A DNA stretch of 64,000 nucleotides, from contig CBDDFV010000012.1 in assembly GCA_965227335.1 (NCBI GenBank), positions 700,792 through 764,791 on the forward strand, read 5' to 3'. The translations under genes and the position numbers were made by a program. The notes below the pieces were generated by a model, which made no database searches, was not told the DNA's origin, and saw nothing but the letters and a program-made list of their open reading frames with translations. Positions 1 through 8,265 of this stretch are shown here, piece by piece. Each line of letters opens with the position of its first letter. Positions within the stretch are counted from its first letter, which is position 1. The DNA is from CBDDFV01 sp965227335. GTDB lineage: Bacteria > Planctomycetota > Phycisphaerae > Phycisphaerales > SM1A02.

Positions 1-777
1 GCCGGCCTGTGCGGACATCACGGTCACGCCCTCCGGCACGATGAACACGGGTTCGAACCCGGCGGGGCCGACGCCGCTCGGTGGGAATGAGACGTACGCA
101 CTGGCGTTGCTCGATGACGGCGACCACTGGGAGCCGGGCGCGGCGGTCTGCAGCAGCGTCAGGATCATCCAGGACGTGGGCGTGTTCGTCGGCACGGAGC
201 GGGGCGGCAGGGTGACGATGAAGTCGGCGTCGTCGGCGTATCCGGGCGGCGGATTCTGACTGGAGATGCTCGACTGCCCGGAGTAGGGCGAATGGTACGA
301 CAGGAGGTTCAGCCCGGCGTTCATCAACTGCGCGTTGATGCGAAGTCGCAGACTCACGCTGATGACCTCATTCGTGTCGGAGATGAACGTGACGTCGTCA
401 AACGTGATGTCGGATCTGGCGACCATCTTCGCCTGGACGTTGGATGAGCTGCACACCGGACCGCACTGGGCCCAGAGGCTGTAAGTGGCGCCCCCGGCGC
501 TGGCGCCGGCGCTGCCGCCGCCCTGCCCGCGCGGAATGTCCGTGCACCACGAGGTCGCGCAGCCGCCCTCCTGATCAGGACAGCAGAACTCGCCCGACCA
601 CGAGACGGGCCCGGAGGACGGAAGACCGACATACTGGTCGCAGGTCGACTCCGCGCCGCCGACGCCGTGGTTAAGCCAGGCCTGGCCAATCGTGAACTCC
701 TGGTCCGCCGCCGCGATGGCGCCGCCGGACGCCATCACGGAAACGGCGATGAGTTGGAGGAGAGTCGTCGTTCTCAT
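1..777 (-). CDS. Secreted hypothetical protein, 3' end beyond the window
   Basis: The frame is open from an ATG at 777 to base 1 (259 codons) with no stop, so the C-terminus lies outside the window. It begins MRTTTLLQLIAVSVMASGG, a signal peptide with likely cleavage near residues 22-25. Residues about 40-125 are Cys-rich (pairs such as FCCPD, WCTD and CGPVCSS) and the remainder is Ser/Pro/Thr-rich and beta-prone. A GAAAGAGG Shine-Dalgarno sits 6 bases before the ATG. I do not recognise a domain. Its composition and strong ribosome site match the dockerin-tailed secreted proteins elsewhere in the window, so a similar C-terminal tail outside the window is likely but unseen. Confidence 0.8.
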   Translation of the reverse strand, partial: MRTTTLLQLIAVSVMASGGAIAAADQEFTIGQAWLNHGVGGAESTCDQYVGLPSSGPVSWSGEFCCPDQEGGCATSWCTDIPRGQGGGSAGASAGGATYSLWAQCGPVCSSSNVQAKMVARSDITFDDVTFISDTNEVISVSLRLRINAQLMNAGLNLLSYHSPYSGQSSISSQNPPPGYADDADFIVTLPPRSVPTNTPTSWMILTLLQTAAPGSQWSPSSSNASAYVSFPPSGVGPAGFEPVFIVPEGVTVMSAQAG

Positions 778-1122
778 GGTTGCCTCTTTCGATCGCGAAT
801 GATGGTGAATCAGGGGCCGTCGCCCCCCTCACGAGACATGGCGGGATCGGTCGTCGGTCTCCCTCATCATCATCAGGATTTCTCGGCGATCGGAACGCTC
901 GCGCGCAGCCGGAGCAGCGGGCGGACGCGGCGAGGAGATGCGGCTCTGTTTTCCCAGCGGCCGGACCGTGGCCCGTCGACGAGCGGGGAAAAAGCCTCCC
1001 CATGACTCATCCGTGCGGGTATGGTCAGATCACCGCGTCGGCGGCGTGTAGTGAACCGACGGCCCCCCGGCGGGCCTCACACGCGACGCAACTTCGGTTG
1101 TGGCAAGGGAAAGGGAGCCCCC
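778..1122. other. Divergent intergenic region, 345 bp
   Basis: This stretch separates the secreted protein gene ending at base 1 from the sigma factor gene. I see the ribosome site of the left gene, a weak -10-like TATGGT at 1020-1025 that could serve the sigma gene with a leader of about 90 bases, and a GGGAAAGGGAG ribosome site just before 1123. No gene or strong repeat is visible. Confidence 0.5.
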
Positions 1123-1698
1123 GTGACCACCGATCAACACGACGTCACCCAACTGCTCGAAGACGTGCGGGCCGGCAAGGCCGCCGCGTCCGACGAGCTT
1201 TTTCCGCTCATCTACGATGAACTCCGCCGTCTCGCGGCGGCGCGGCTGCATCACGAGCGGGTCAACCACACCCTCCAGCCGACCGCCCTCGTGCATGAGG
1301 CGTACCTCCGGCTCGTCGACCAGACCCGCATCACCTGGCGCAGCCGCGCCCACTTCTTCGGTGCCGCCGCCAACGCCATCCGACGCATCCTCGTCGACTC
1401 CGCCCGCGCGAAGAAAGCCGTGAAACGGGGGGGCGGGAAAGCGCCGCTCGTGGACGTCGATCCCGCCGCGACGGAGCTTGATCTCGACCAGATCCTCGAT
1501 CTCGACGAAGCGCTCGAAACGCTCGCCGCCGCCGACGCCCGCGCCGCCCGCATCGTCGAACTCCGCTACTTCGGCGGTCTCTCGATCGAACAGACAGCGG
1601 AACTCGTCGGCGTCTCGCACGCCACCGTCGAACGCGACTGGTCCGCCGCCCGCGCCTGGCTCGCGAGCCGCCTCGGCGATCGAAAGGACGAGGCGTGA
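1123..1698 (+). CDS. ECF-type RNA polymerase sigma factor
   Basis: A 191-residue sigma-70-like factor of the ECF group common in Planctomycetes and Acidobacteria that sits next to Ser/Thr kinases. Region 2 contains QPTALVHEAYLRLVDQ (about residues 48-63) and the basic stretch ARAKKAVKRGGG. Region 4, a helix-turn-helix, is LSIEQTAELVGVSHATVERD near residues 154-173. I chose the GTG at 1123 because it follows GGGAAAGGGAG; the in-frame ATG at 1021 would add 34 low-complexity residues. Its TGA overlaps the GTG start of the kinase gene (GTGA, 1695-1698), so the two are translationally coupled. Likely role: transcription under control of the partner kinase (inference from gene order). Confidence 0.88.
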   Translation: MTTDQHDVTQLLEDVRAGKAAASDELFPLIYDELRRLAAARLHHERVNHTLQPTALVHEAYLRLVDQTRITWRSRAHFFGAAANAIRRILVDSARAKKAVKRGGGKAPLVDVDPAATELDLDQILDLDEALETLAAADARAARIVELRYFGGLSIEQTAELVGVSHATVERDWSAARAWLASRLGDRKDEA

Positions 1699-4112
1699 AT
1701 CTCGCCGACTGGGCTCGCATCCGTGATGCGTTTCACGAGATCGCCGCGGCGCCCGCGGCCGAACGCGCGGCGAGACTCGATGCGCTCCGGCGCGACGATC
1801 CGGACATCGCCGATGAAGTGCGGCGCATGCTCGACGCCTCGCCCACCCGACTCGCGCCCGGCGACGTGGTCGCGCTGGACGCCCTCGCCGATGAACTCGA
1901 GGACGTGCCGGATCCGCCCGCGATCGAGATCGATCGGTACGAACTGCTGGAGCGGATCGGCGTCGGCGGCATGGGCGAAGTCCATCGCGCCCGCCGCGCC
2001 GACGGCGCCTACGAACGCGACGTCGCGATCAAGGTCGCCCGCCTCGGACTGACCGCTCCGGGACTGCAGCGTCGTCTGCGGGCGGAGCGGGCGATGCTCG
2101 CGCGGCTGCAGCATCCGAACATTGCGTCGTTGATCGACGGCGGCGTGGCCTCCGACGGTCGGCCGTACATCATCATGGAGTATGTCAGCGGCGATCCCAT
2201 CGATCGCTGGTGCGATGAACGCGCGTTGTCGATCCGCGCCCGTGTCGAGCTCTTCGACCAGGTCTGCGGGGCGGTCGGGCACGCCCATCGCAACCTCGTC
2301 ATCCATCGCGACCTGAAACCGTCGAACGTGCTCGTCACGCCCGAAGGACGCGTGAAGCTGCTCGACTTCGGCGTCGCCACCGTGCTCGAACCCGATCGCG
2401 AAGCGACCCGCACCGGCGCCCGCATGCTGACGCCCCGCTACGCCAGCCCCGAGCAGATCGCGGGCGAGGTCGTCAGCACCGCCAGCGATGTGTACTCGCT
2501 CGGCGTGATTCTGTACGAATTGCTGACGGGGCGGGGCGCCTATCGGCTCGAGGATCCCACGCCCGCCGCGTACCAGGTCGCCATTCGCGAACAGACGCCG
2601 ACCGCGCCCTCCGACGCCATCACCCGACCGACGGCCGGCGACGACGGCCTCGACGCCGGCGGGCTCGCCCGTCGACGCGGCGCGGAACCCGCCGCCCTGC
2701 GGCGCGCCCTGCGCGGCGACCTCGACACCATCATTCTCAAGGCCCTCCGCAAGGAGCCCGAACGACGCTACGAGACGGTCGAACAGCTGCGCGCGGATCT
2801 CCAGGCGTGGCGACGCGGCCTCCCTGTCTCCGCCCGTCCCGACTCCGTACGCTACCGGGCCGGCAAGTTCGCGCGTCGGCATCCGTTCGCGATCGCGGCG
2901 GGCGTGCTCGCCGCCGGTTCGCTGATGACGTCCAGCCTCGTCGGGTTCACGCTCTACTCGAACGAACAGGACGCCCGGACGCTCGCCGATCAACGGCTGG
3001 AGCAAGCCAATCGCAGCCGCGCGACGCTCGAAGCCGTCAACGATTTCTTCACCAACGACGTGATTCTCGCGGCGGATCCCGACCGCGCGCAGAACGCCGA
3101 CCGCACGATCGTCGAGGCGCTGCAGGCCGCGGAGCAGTCAATCGACGGCCGCTTCCCCGAAGCCCCGCTGGTCGAAGCATCCGTGCGGGCGTCGCTCGGG
3201 GCCGTCTACAACGAACTGTCGCGGATGGCGGAGGCCCGTCCGCACCTGCAACGCGCCCACGAACTGCGGGTCGAGCACCTCGGCGAGAACCACTTCGACA
3301 CGCTGATCACGTTGCGTGATTACGCCAACACGTTCTTCTATCTCGACGAGTACGCCGAGGCGGCGACGATCTATGAAGACCTCGTGCCCCGCTTCGCGAA
3401 GATCGCGGGTCCCGAGGACGGCTACACCGTGCTCGCCCGCAGTCAGTACGCCCAGATCCTGGAGGCGCTCGGGAGATACGAGGAATCGGAACGCGAACAT
3501 CGCGACGTGCTGGACATCCGGCTCCGCCAGCTCGGGGAAGAGCACGGCAGCACGCTGTCCTCGATCAATAATCTCGGCGTGCTGCTCGCCCGGCGCGGGC
3601 GGATTGACGAGGCGCTCGTCTATCTCGAGAAGGCCGCCGATCTCCGCGCGAAGCGCAACGGACCCGATTCGCCGCGCACGCTGATCGCCCGCGGCAACGT
3701 CGCCGCCATGCACATGATGCAGGGGCGGACGGAGATCGCCCGCCCGATCTTCCGGGACGTGCTTGACCGACAGCTGCGCACGATCGGACCCGGCCATCGC
3801 CATACGATGCGCACCGTCGTGCACCTGACCAACACCTGCGAACTCATGGGCGATCCCGAAGCCGCCGAACGAATCGCCCGCGAAACGCTGGAGGCCGCCG
3901 ACGCCGGATTCGACGACGACCGTCCCTGGATCTTCGACGGCTACGAACGACTGGTGCTCGCCCTGCTCGCCCGCGAGAAGTTCGAAGAGGCCGCGCCGAT
4001 CTGCGACGCCCTGCTCGAATTCCGACAGGCGAGATTCGGGACGGATCACCCGCAGACCGCCGCCGCCCGATCGCTTGTTGAGCGTGCACGCACCCGGGCG
4101 TCAGAAGGCTGA
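1695..4112 (+). CDS. Membrane Ser/Thr protein kinase with C-terminal TPR array
   Basis: An 805-residue Hanks-type kinase. After about 80 helical residues it shows the glycine loop GVGGMGEV (near 89), the VAIKV lysine, catalytic HRDLKPSN (near 203), DFGVA (near 224) and TPRYASPEQ. A single membrane segment lies at about 398-423, just after the kinase domain. The C-terminal 380 residues are tetratricopeptide-like repeats of the kinesin-light-chain type (for example ALGRYEESEREHRDVLDIR), probably a sensing or partner-binding domain. The start overlaps the sigma factor stop. The last 12 bases overlap the convergent FAD oxidoreductase gene. Kinases paired with ECF factors of this group are typical of planctomycetes. 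Confidence 0.93.
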   Translation: MNLADWARIRDAFHEIAAAPAAERAARLDALRRDDPDIADEVRRMLDASPTRLAPGDVVALDALADELEDVPDPPAIEIDRYELLERIGVGGMGEVHRARRADGAYERDVAIKVARLGLTAPGLQRRLRAERAMLARLQHPNIASLIDGGVASDGRPYIIMEYVSGDPIDRWCDERALSIRARVELFDQVCGAVGHAHRNLVIHRDLKPSNVLVTPEGRVKLLDFGVATVLEPDREATRTGARMLTPRYASPEQIAGEVVSTASDVYSLGVILYELLTGRGAYRLEDPTPAAYQVAIREQTPTAPSDAITRPTAGDDGLDAGGLARRRGAEPAALRRALRGDLDTIILKALRKEPERRYETVEQLRADLQAWRRGLPVSARPDSVRYRAGKFARRHPFAIAAGVLAAGSLMTSSLVGFTLYSNEQDARTLADQRLEQANRSRATLEAVNDFFTNDVILAADPDRAQNADRTIVEALQAAEQSIDGRFPEAPLVEASVRASLGAVYNELSRMAEARPHLQRAHELRVEHLGENHFDTLITLRDYANTFFYLDEYAEAATIYEDLVPRFAKIAGPEDGYTVLARSQYAQILEALGRYEESEREHRDVLDIRLRQLGEEHGSTLSSINNLGVLLARRGRIDEALVYLEKAADLRAKRNGPDSPRTLIARGNVAAMHMMQGRTEIARPIFRDVLDRQLRTIGPGHRHTMRTVVHLTNTCELMGDPEAAERIARETLEAADAGFDDDRPWIFDGYERLVLALLAREKFEEAAPICDALLEFRQARFGTDHPQTAAARSLVERARTRASEG

Positions 4113-5288
4113 CCATGCGACGTCGTCGCCCGCCCACGGCGGATCGGCGACCTCCGGGGCGTCCCAGCCCGCGAACGACGGCGCCGATGCGCCGGCGCCG
4201 TCGCCGATCAGATCTGCGATCTCCTGCGCCAACTGCGGCGCGGCGACGAGCTTGGTCGGCCAGCCGGTGATCACGTTCCCCTCCGCCGCGCACGCCACGC
4301 CCGCCGGACGCGACCGGTCGGACGTCGCCGCCTCCGCGCGATCAACCCGATACGTCGCCAGCTCCACGCCGCTCCAGGTCATGCCCGGCAGCACCGCCTG
4401 CAGCTCCGCCCGGGCGTGGGCGATCAGATCGTCACGCGACATCGCGACGCCGTCCTCCGCGATCTGTCCCCCGACCTGCCACACCACACGCCCGGTGTCG
4501 TCCGCGTCCGCCGTGATCGTCGCCCGTGTCTTTCGGCCGTCGACGCAATGGCCCTGCAAACGCGGCAGCGTGTCGCCGCGCACCATCACCATGTGCAGCG
4601 GACGACGCTGCATCGCGCCGGGATCAAGCCCGAGCATCTCGCGCAACGCGGCGTTCCCGGCCCCGGCGGTGAGCACGATCCACGTCGGCGTCACGACGGC
4701 CGCGCGTCCATCGGCGTTCAGTTCGATCCGCTCCCGTGTCATCGCTCCCGCGGTCGCCCGGACGATGCGGCCGGCGTGCGCCGACGCGAGCACCCGAAGG
4801 ACGTCGGCGGGGTCCACGACCGTTTCCGGAACCCGCAGGACGTCGCCCGGCGTATCGCGCAGGACCGCGGGACGATCGGCCGCCGCGACCTTCGACGGCG
4901 CGGCCTTGAGTCCGACCCGCGCCCCGACCATCCCCAGCCGCGACTTCAGCGACGAAGTGCGCCACAGATAACAGAAGCGCTGACGCACCTCGACGTCCCG
5001 CAGATCCGGCGCGGCGTCGCCGGCGAGACACGCGTCCCAGAGCGCGGGCAGATCGCGGATCGCCCGGGCGCTGTCGGTGAGCACGCCGTCGAGCGTGTAC
5101 TTGAGGCCGCCGTGCAGAATGCCCTGGGCCGCGACGGACTGTCCCGTCCCGAGCGCGTCGCGCTCGATCAGCGCTGCGTTCACGCCCCGGCGGACGAGTT
5201 CGTCCAGCGTCCACAACCCCGCGACGCCGCCGCCGATGATCAGGGCGTCGAGGGCGATCGGGTCGGGATTGGCGGAATCGTCGCTCAC
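4101..5288 (-). CDS. FAD-dependent oxidoreductase (DAO family)
   Basis: A 395-residue flavoprotein. The Rossmann motif ALIIGGGVAGLWTLDELVRR opens the protein, followed by ERDALGTGQS and AQGILHGGLKY, resembling the HGGLRY stretch of glycerol-3-phosphate dehydrogenases and L-2-hydroxyglutarate oxidases. The substrate cannot be assigned. Start taken as the GTG at 5288, whose GTGA overlaps the stop of the upstream aldehyde dehydrogenase gene; an upstream ATG at 5354 would lie inside that gene. It is the last gene of a four-gene operon (9704 to 4101). Its 3' end overlaps the kinase gene's 3' end by 12 bases. Confidence 0.85.
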   Translation of the reverse strand: MSDDSANPDPIALDALIIGGGVAGLWTLDELVRRGVNAALIERDALGTGQSVAAQGILHGGLKYTLDGVLTDSARAIRDLPALWDACLAGDAAPDLRDVEVRQRFCYLWRTSSLKSRLGMVGARVGLKAAPSKVAAADRPAVLRDTPGDVLRVPETVVDPADVLRVLASAHAGRIVRATAGAMTRERIELNADGRAAVVTPTWIVLTAGAGNAALREMLGLDPGAMQRRPLHMVMVRGDTLPRLQGHCVDGRKTRATITADADDTGRVVWQVGGQIAEDGVAMSRDDLIAHARAELQAVLPGMTWSGVELATYRVDRAEAATSDRSRPAGVACAAEGNVITGWPTKLVAAPQLAQEIADLIGDGAGASAPSFAGWDAPEVADPPWAGDDVAWSAF

Positions 5289-6157
5289 GTCGCGGCGGGA
5301 TGCCAGATCGTCTTCATCTCGACAAAGGGCTCGATGGCCCACGGATGAGCGCATGCGGCGGCGTCGCGCCAGTCGTCGACGGCGTATTTTGCGATGTGGA
5401 TGCGCTTCACGTTGTCGGCGGCGCCGGCCCGCAACCGACGTCCCGCCGCGCGTCCGGGATTCGCGGCGCTGATCGCGTTCACTTCCCGGTGCGACGCGAT
5501 GTGTTCAAGCAGTTCGTCACGATGACCGGTCAGGATGTTGACGACGCCGGCGGGGACGTCGGAGGTCGCACACACCTCGCCGAACGCCGCCGCGGGCAGG
5601 GGGTTCGCCTCCGAGCCAAGCAGGACGACCGTGTTCCCAGCGCACAGCGGCGCGGCGAGCAGCGTCACGAGACCGAGCAGCGCCGGTTCGTCCGACGCGA
5701 TGATCGCCACGACGCCCGTCGGCTCCGGCACGGTGAAGTTGTAGTAGGGGCCGGCGACGGGGTTGTTGCAGCCGAGAATCTGCGCGTACTTGTCCGCCCA
5801 GCCCGCGAACGTCACGAGACGGTCGATCGAATCATCGACCTCCGTCCGGGCCTGCGCGGCGGAGAGATCGGACGCGGCCCGCAGGAGCGACTGAAACTCC
5901 TCGTGCTTCCCCTCCAGCATCTCCGCCATCCGGTACAGGATCTGGCCGCGGTTGTACCCGGTTCGCGCGGCCCAGCCCGGCTGCGCCTTCGCCGCGGCCT
6001 CGACCGAATTGCGGAAGTCCTTGCGCGACGCCCGACAGAGATGCGCGACGACGTCGCCGCGCCCGTTCTCGATCGGCAGCGAGCGACCCGACTCCGTCCG
6101 CGGAAACGCGCCGTTGATGTACAGCTTGAACGTCTTGGCCACCATCTGACGACTCAC
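5285..6157 (-). CDS. Half-length aldehyde dehydrogenase-like protein
   Basis: This 290-residue protein matches only the NAD-binding half of the aldehyde dehydrogenase superfamily, normally about 480 residues. Recognisable parts are YINGAFPRTESGRSLPIEN, VPEPTGVVAIIA and SDVPAGVVNILTG; the catalytic Cys domain is absent. The ending FVEMKTIWHP resembles short ALDH paralogues that I recall accompanying a full-length ALDH and deoC in other bacteria, but neither is present here. The GTG at 6157 overlaps the previous stop (GTGA); an ATG at 6145 is the alternative. Because the frame is intact and coupled on both sides, it looks like a functional short paralogue rather than a truncation. Confidence 0.8.
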   Translation of the reverse strand: MSRQMVAKTFKLYINGAFPRTESGRSLPIENGRGDVVAHLCRASRKDFRNSVEAAAKAQPGWAARTGYNRGQILYRMAEMLEGKHEEFQSLLRAASDLSAAQARTEVDDSIDRLVTFAGWADKYAQILGCNNPVAGPYYNFTVPEPTGVVAIIASDEPALLGLVTLLAAPLCAGNTVVLLGSEANPLPAAAFGEVCATSDVPAGVVNILTGHRDELLEHIASHREVNAISAANPGRAAGRRLRAGAADNVKRIHIAKYAVDDWRDAAACAHPWAIEPFVEMKTIWHPAAT

Positions 6158-8265
6158 GGGAGGGCGTTCCTTTCCTCGAGGAAGCGGCGGGCCCGCGTGT
6201 AGTTCGGGTTGATCCGCAGCGCTTCGCGGGCCAGTGCGATCGCCTCCTCACGCTGGTCGTTGAAATCGAGCAGCACCGCAAGGTTCATGCGAGGCGGAAG
6301 GAGGCTCGGGTCGACGCGGATGGCTTCGCGGTAGGCCTCCGCCGCGCGATCGCCGTCTTCCATCCGCTGGAGCACGAGTCCGCGGTTGGCGTGGGCGATG
6401 CCGTAGTCAGGCCGGAGGACGATCGCCTGGTTGAACAACTCCAGCGCGCGTTCGTTCTCGCGCGCGCGGAGGTGAATGAGTCCGAGGTTGTAGTACGTCG
6501 CGGGTCGGAGGGCCTCGGGCCGGTTGATCTCCTCGATCGCGATGCGGATCGCCTGTTCGTAGGCGTTGCGGGCGTCGGCCTGGAGCAGCTCCGCCCGCTC
6601 GCGAAGCTGGGCCGCGCGATCCGTCATGCCCTGCGACTCCGCCGCCTGCGCTTCGCGTTGCACGCCCGAGACCTGGGCGTTGGTGGCGTCCGCGTAGTTC
6701 TGAATCGCCTCGATGTTGGAGGCGGTGATGTCGACCGCCCGCCGGAAGAGGTCCGCCGCCTGTTCGAACTCGCCCTCCTGCAGGAGCGTCTGGCCGAAGT
6801 TGTTGTACGCGAAGGAGCTCGGATACGCGTTGGTCTCGAGGGTGCGTTGCACCGTGTAGCCCCAGAGTTCCTCCGAGGTCCGCCACACGGCCGCGTAGGG
6901 CGCCGTCAGGAACGTCATGCTCGCGAGCCAGAGGAACGCGACCACCGCGAACAGCGGGCGGGCCCCGCGGAAGCGGCCGAGCAGCCAGTATGCGAGGCCG
7001 CCGAGCAGCACCGCCACGGGCAGCACCGCGAGGTACGAGTACCGCGCCGCCACGAGCTGCGTCCCCGTCTGCACCAGACCCGAAACCGGAATCAGCACGC
7101 CGATGTAGATGATCGCCCCCGCCAGCGCCCGGCGGCCCCACTCGTGCCTCCACGCCCACACCGACAAGCCGATGAGCGACGCGATCACGAGCAGCGCGGC
7201 CATCATGAACGCGTTCCCGTCCATCACGTACCCGTTGTAGTTCGACTCGCCCCACGCATTGAGCGGGGTGACCATCTCGTACATCGGGAGCACGAGCGCC
7301 GGAATGAACGTGTTCCCGACGTAGAACACGAACGCGAAGAACATCTGTCCGATGCGGTCGGGCAGCGGGTGGGCGTCGAAGGTCACCAGCCAGCCCTCTT
7401 CGGCGTCGAACTTCGTCACGACGTAGCCGAAGACGAACGACATGGCGAACATCAGCGTCTTTTCCGCGACCGGACGCACCCAGGTCTTCATGTCGTTCAG
7501 CGCGATCCGGTTCAGCGGCTTCCAGTCAAGCACCAGCAGCACCGGCGGCAGCGTGATGAGAATCACCTTGCTCATCATGCCGAGCAGCAGGAAGACGTGG
7601 GCCAGAATCAGGAACGCCAGGGCCGGACGCGACCCGCCGCCCCGCTGCACCGCCACGAGGTACGTCAGCGTGGTCAGGAACAGGAAGAAGCCCGACACGA
7701 GATCGCGACGCTCCGTGATCCACGCCACCGACTCCACCCGCATCGGATGAATCGCGAAGAACAAGGCGGTGAACGCCGCCGCGGCCAGGGCCGGCCACGT
7801 CCGCGCCGTCGATTCGTCACGTCCCCACGTGATGAGCTTCAGCGCGACGAGAAAGAACAACGCCGCGTTCAGACCGTGGAACACCAGGTTCGTGAACCGG
7901 TACGGCGTCGCCACCATCCCCGGCTCCGCACCCTCGGGAACCGAATCCGCGTACAACGCATCCGCCACCACGTAATCCCAGCCGAGCGTCAGCCACGTGA
8001 TCGGCTGGTAGTGACCGACGTGGAACGTCGTGAACATCCACGTGACCTGCTCCGCCCCGAGGCCGCGGTAGTCCGGGTTCTCCGTGAAGTTCAGGTTGTC
8101 GTCGTAGTTCAGGAACTCGCCCGACAACGCCCCCGCGTACGGGAGCGCGGCGACGATCGCGATCACCAGCGCGATCACGAACACCGCCAGCTTCGGCTGC
8201 GGCGCGGGGGCCGACAAAGCAGGGGCTTCAGGCGGGGCGGCCTGCGCGGCCTTGCGACGACTCAT
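6154..8265 (-). CDS. Polytopic membrane protein with C-terminal TPRs (TMTC-like, putative glycosyltransferase)
   Basis: A 703-residue protein. The N-terminal 450 residues hold about 10-12 membrane helices and the signature FLNYDDNLNFTENPDYRGL, followed by YQPITWLTL and IHPMRVESVAWITERRDLVS. This is the pattern of bacterial TMTC/O-mannosyltransferase-like proteins, where the acidic YDD lies in the first extracytoplasmic loop. Residues about 480-700 are TPRs (for example YYNLGLIHLRARENERALEL). Likely role: lipid-linked sugar transfer to exported proteins, inferred from the fold. The ATG at 8265 overlaps the rmuC stop (ATGA) and the stop overlaps the next GTG. Confidence 0.85.
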   Translation of the reverse strand: MSRRKAAQAAPPEAPALSAPAPQPKLAVFVIALVIAIVAALPYAGALSGEFLNYDDNLNFTENPDYRGLGAEQVTWMFTTFHVGHYQPITWLTLGWDYVVADALYADSVPEGAEPGMVATPYRFTNLVFHGLNAALFFLVALKLITWGRDESTARTWPALAAAAFTALFFAIHPMRVESVAWITERRDLVSGFFLFLTTLTYLVAVQRGGGSRPALAFLILAHVFLLLGMMSKVILITLPPVLLVLDWKPLNRIALNDMKTWVRPVAEKTLMFAMSFVFGYVVTKFDAEEGWLVTFDAHPLPDRIGQMFFAFVFYVGNTFIPALVLPMYEMVTPLNAWGESNYNGYVMDGNAFMMAALLVIASLIGLSVWAWRHEWGRRALAGAIIYIGVLIPVSGLVQTGTQLVAARYSYLAVLPVAVLLGGLAYWLLGRFRGARPLFAVVAFLWLASMTFLTAPYAAVWRTSEELWGYTVQRTLETNAYPSSFAYNNFGQTLLQEGEFEQAADLFRRAVDITASNIEAIQNYADATNAQVSGVQREAQAAESQGMTDRAAQLRERAELLQADARNAYEQAIRIAIEEINRPEALRPATYYNLGLIHLRARENERALELFNQAIVLRPDYGIAHANRGLVLQRMEDGDRAAEAYREAIRVDPSLLPPRMNLAVLLDFNDQREEAIALAREALRINPNYTRARRFLEERNALP

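Noticed and set aside
4101..4112. A 12-base overlap of the convergent kinase and oxidoreductase genes as a sign of misannotation
   Set aside because: Both ends keep plausible C-termini and short convergent overlaps are normal in compact genomes.
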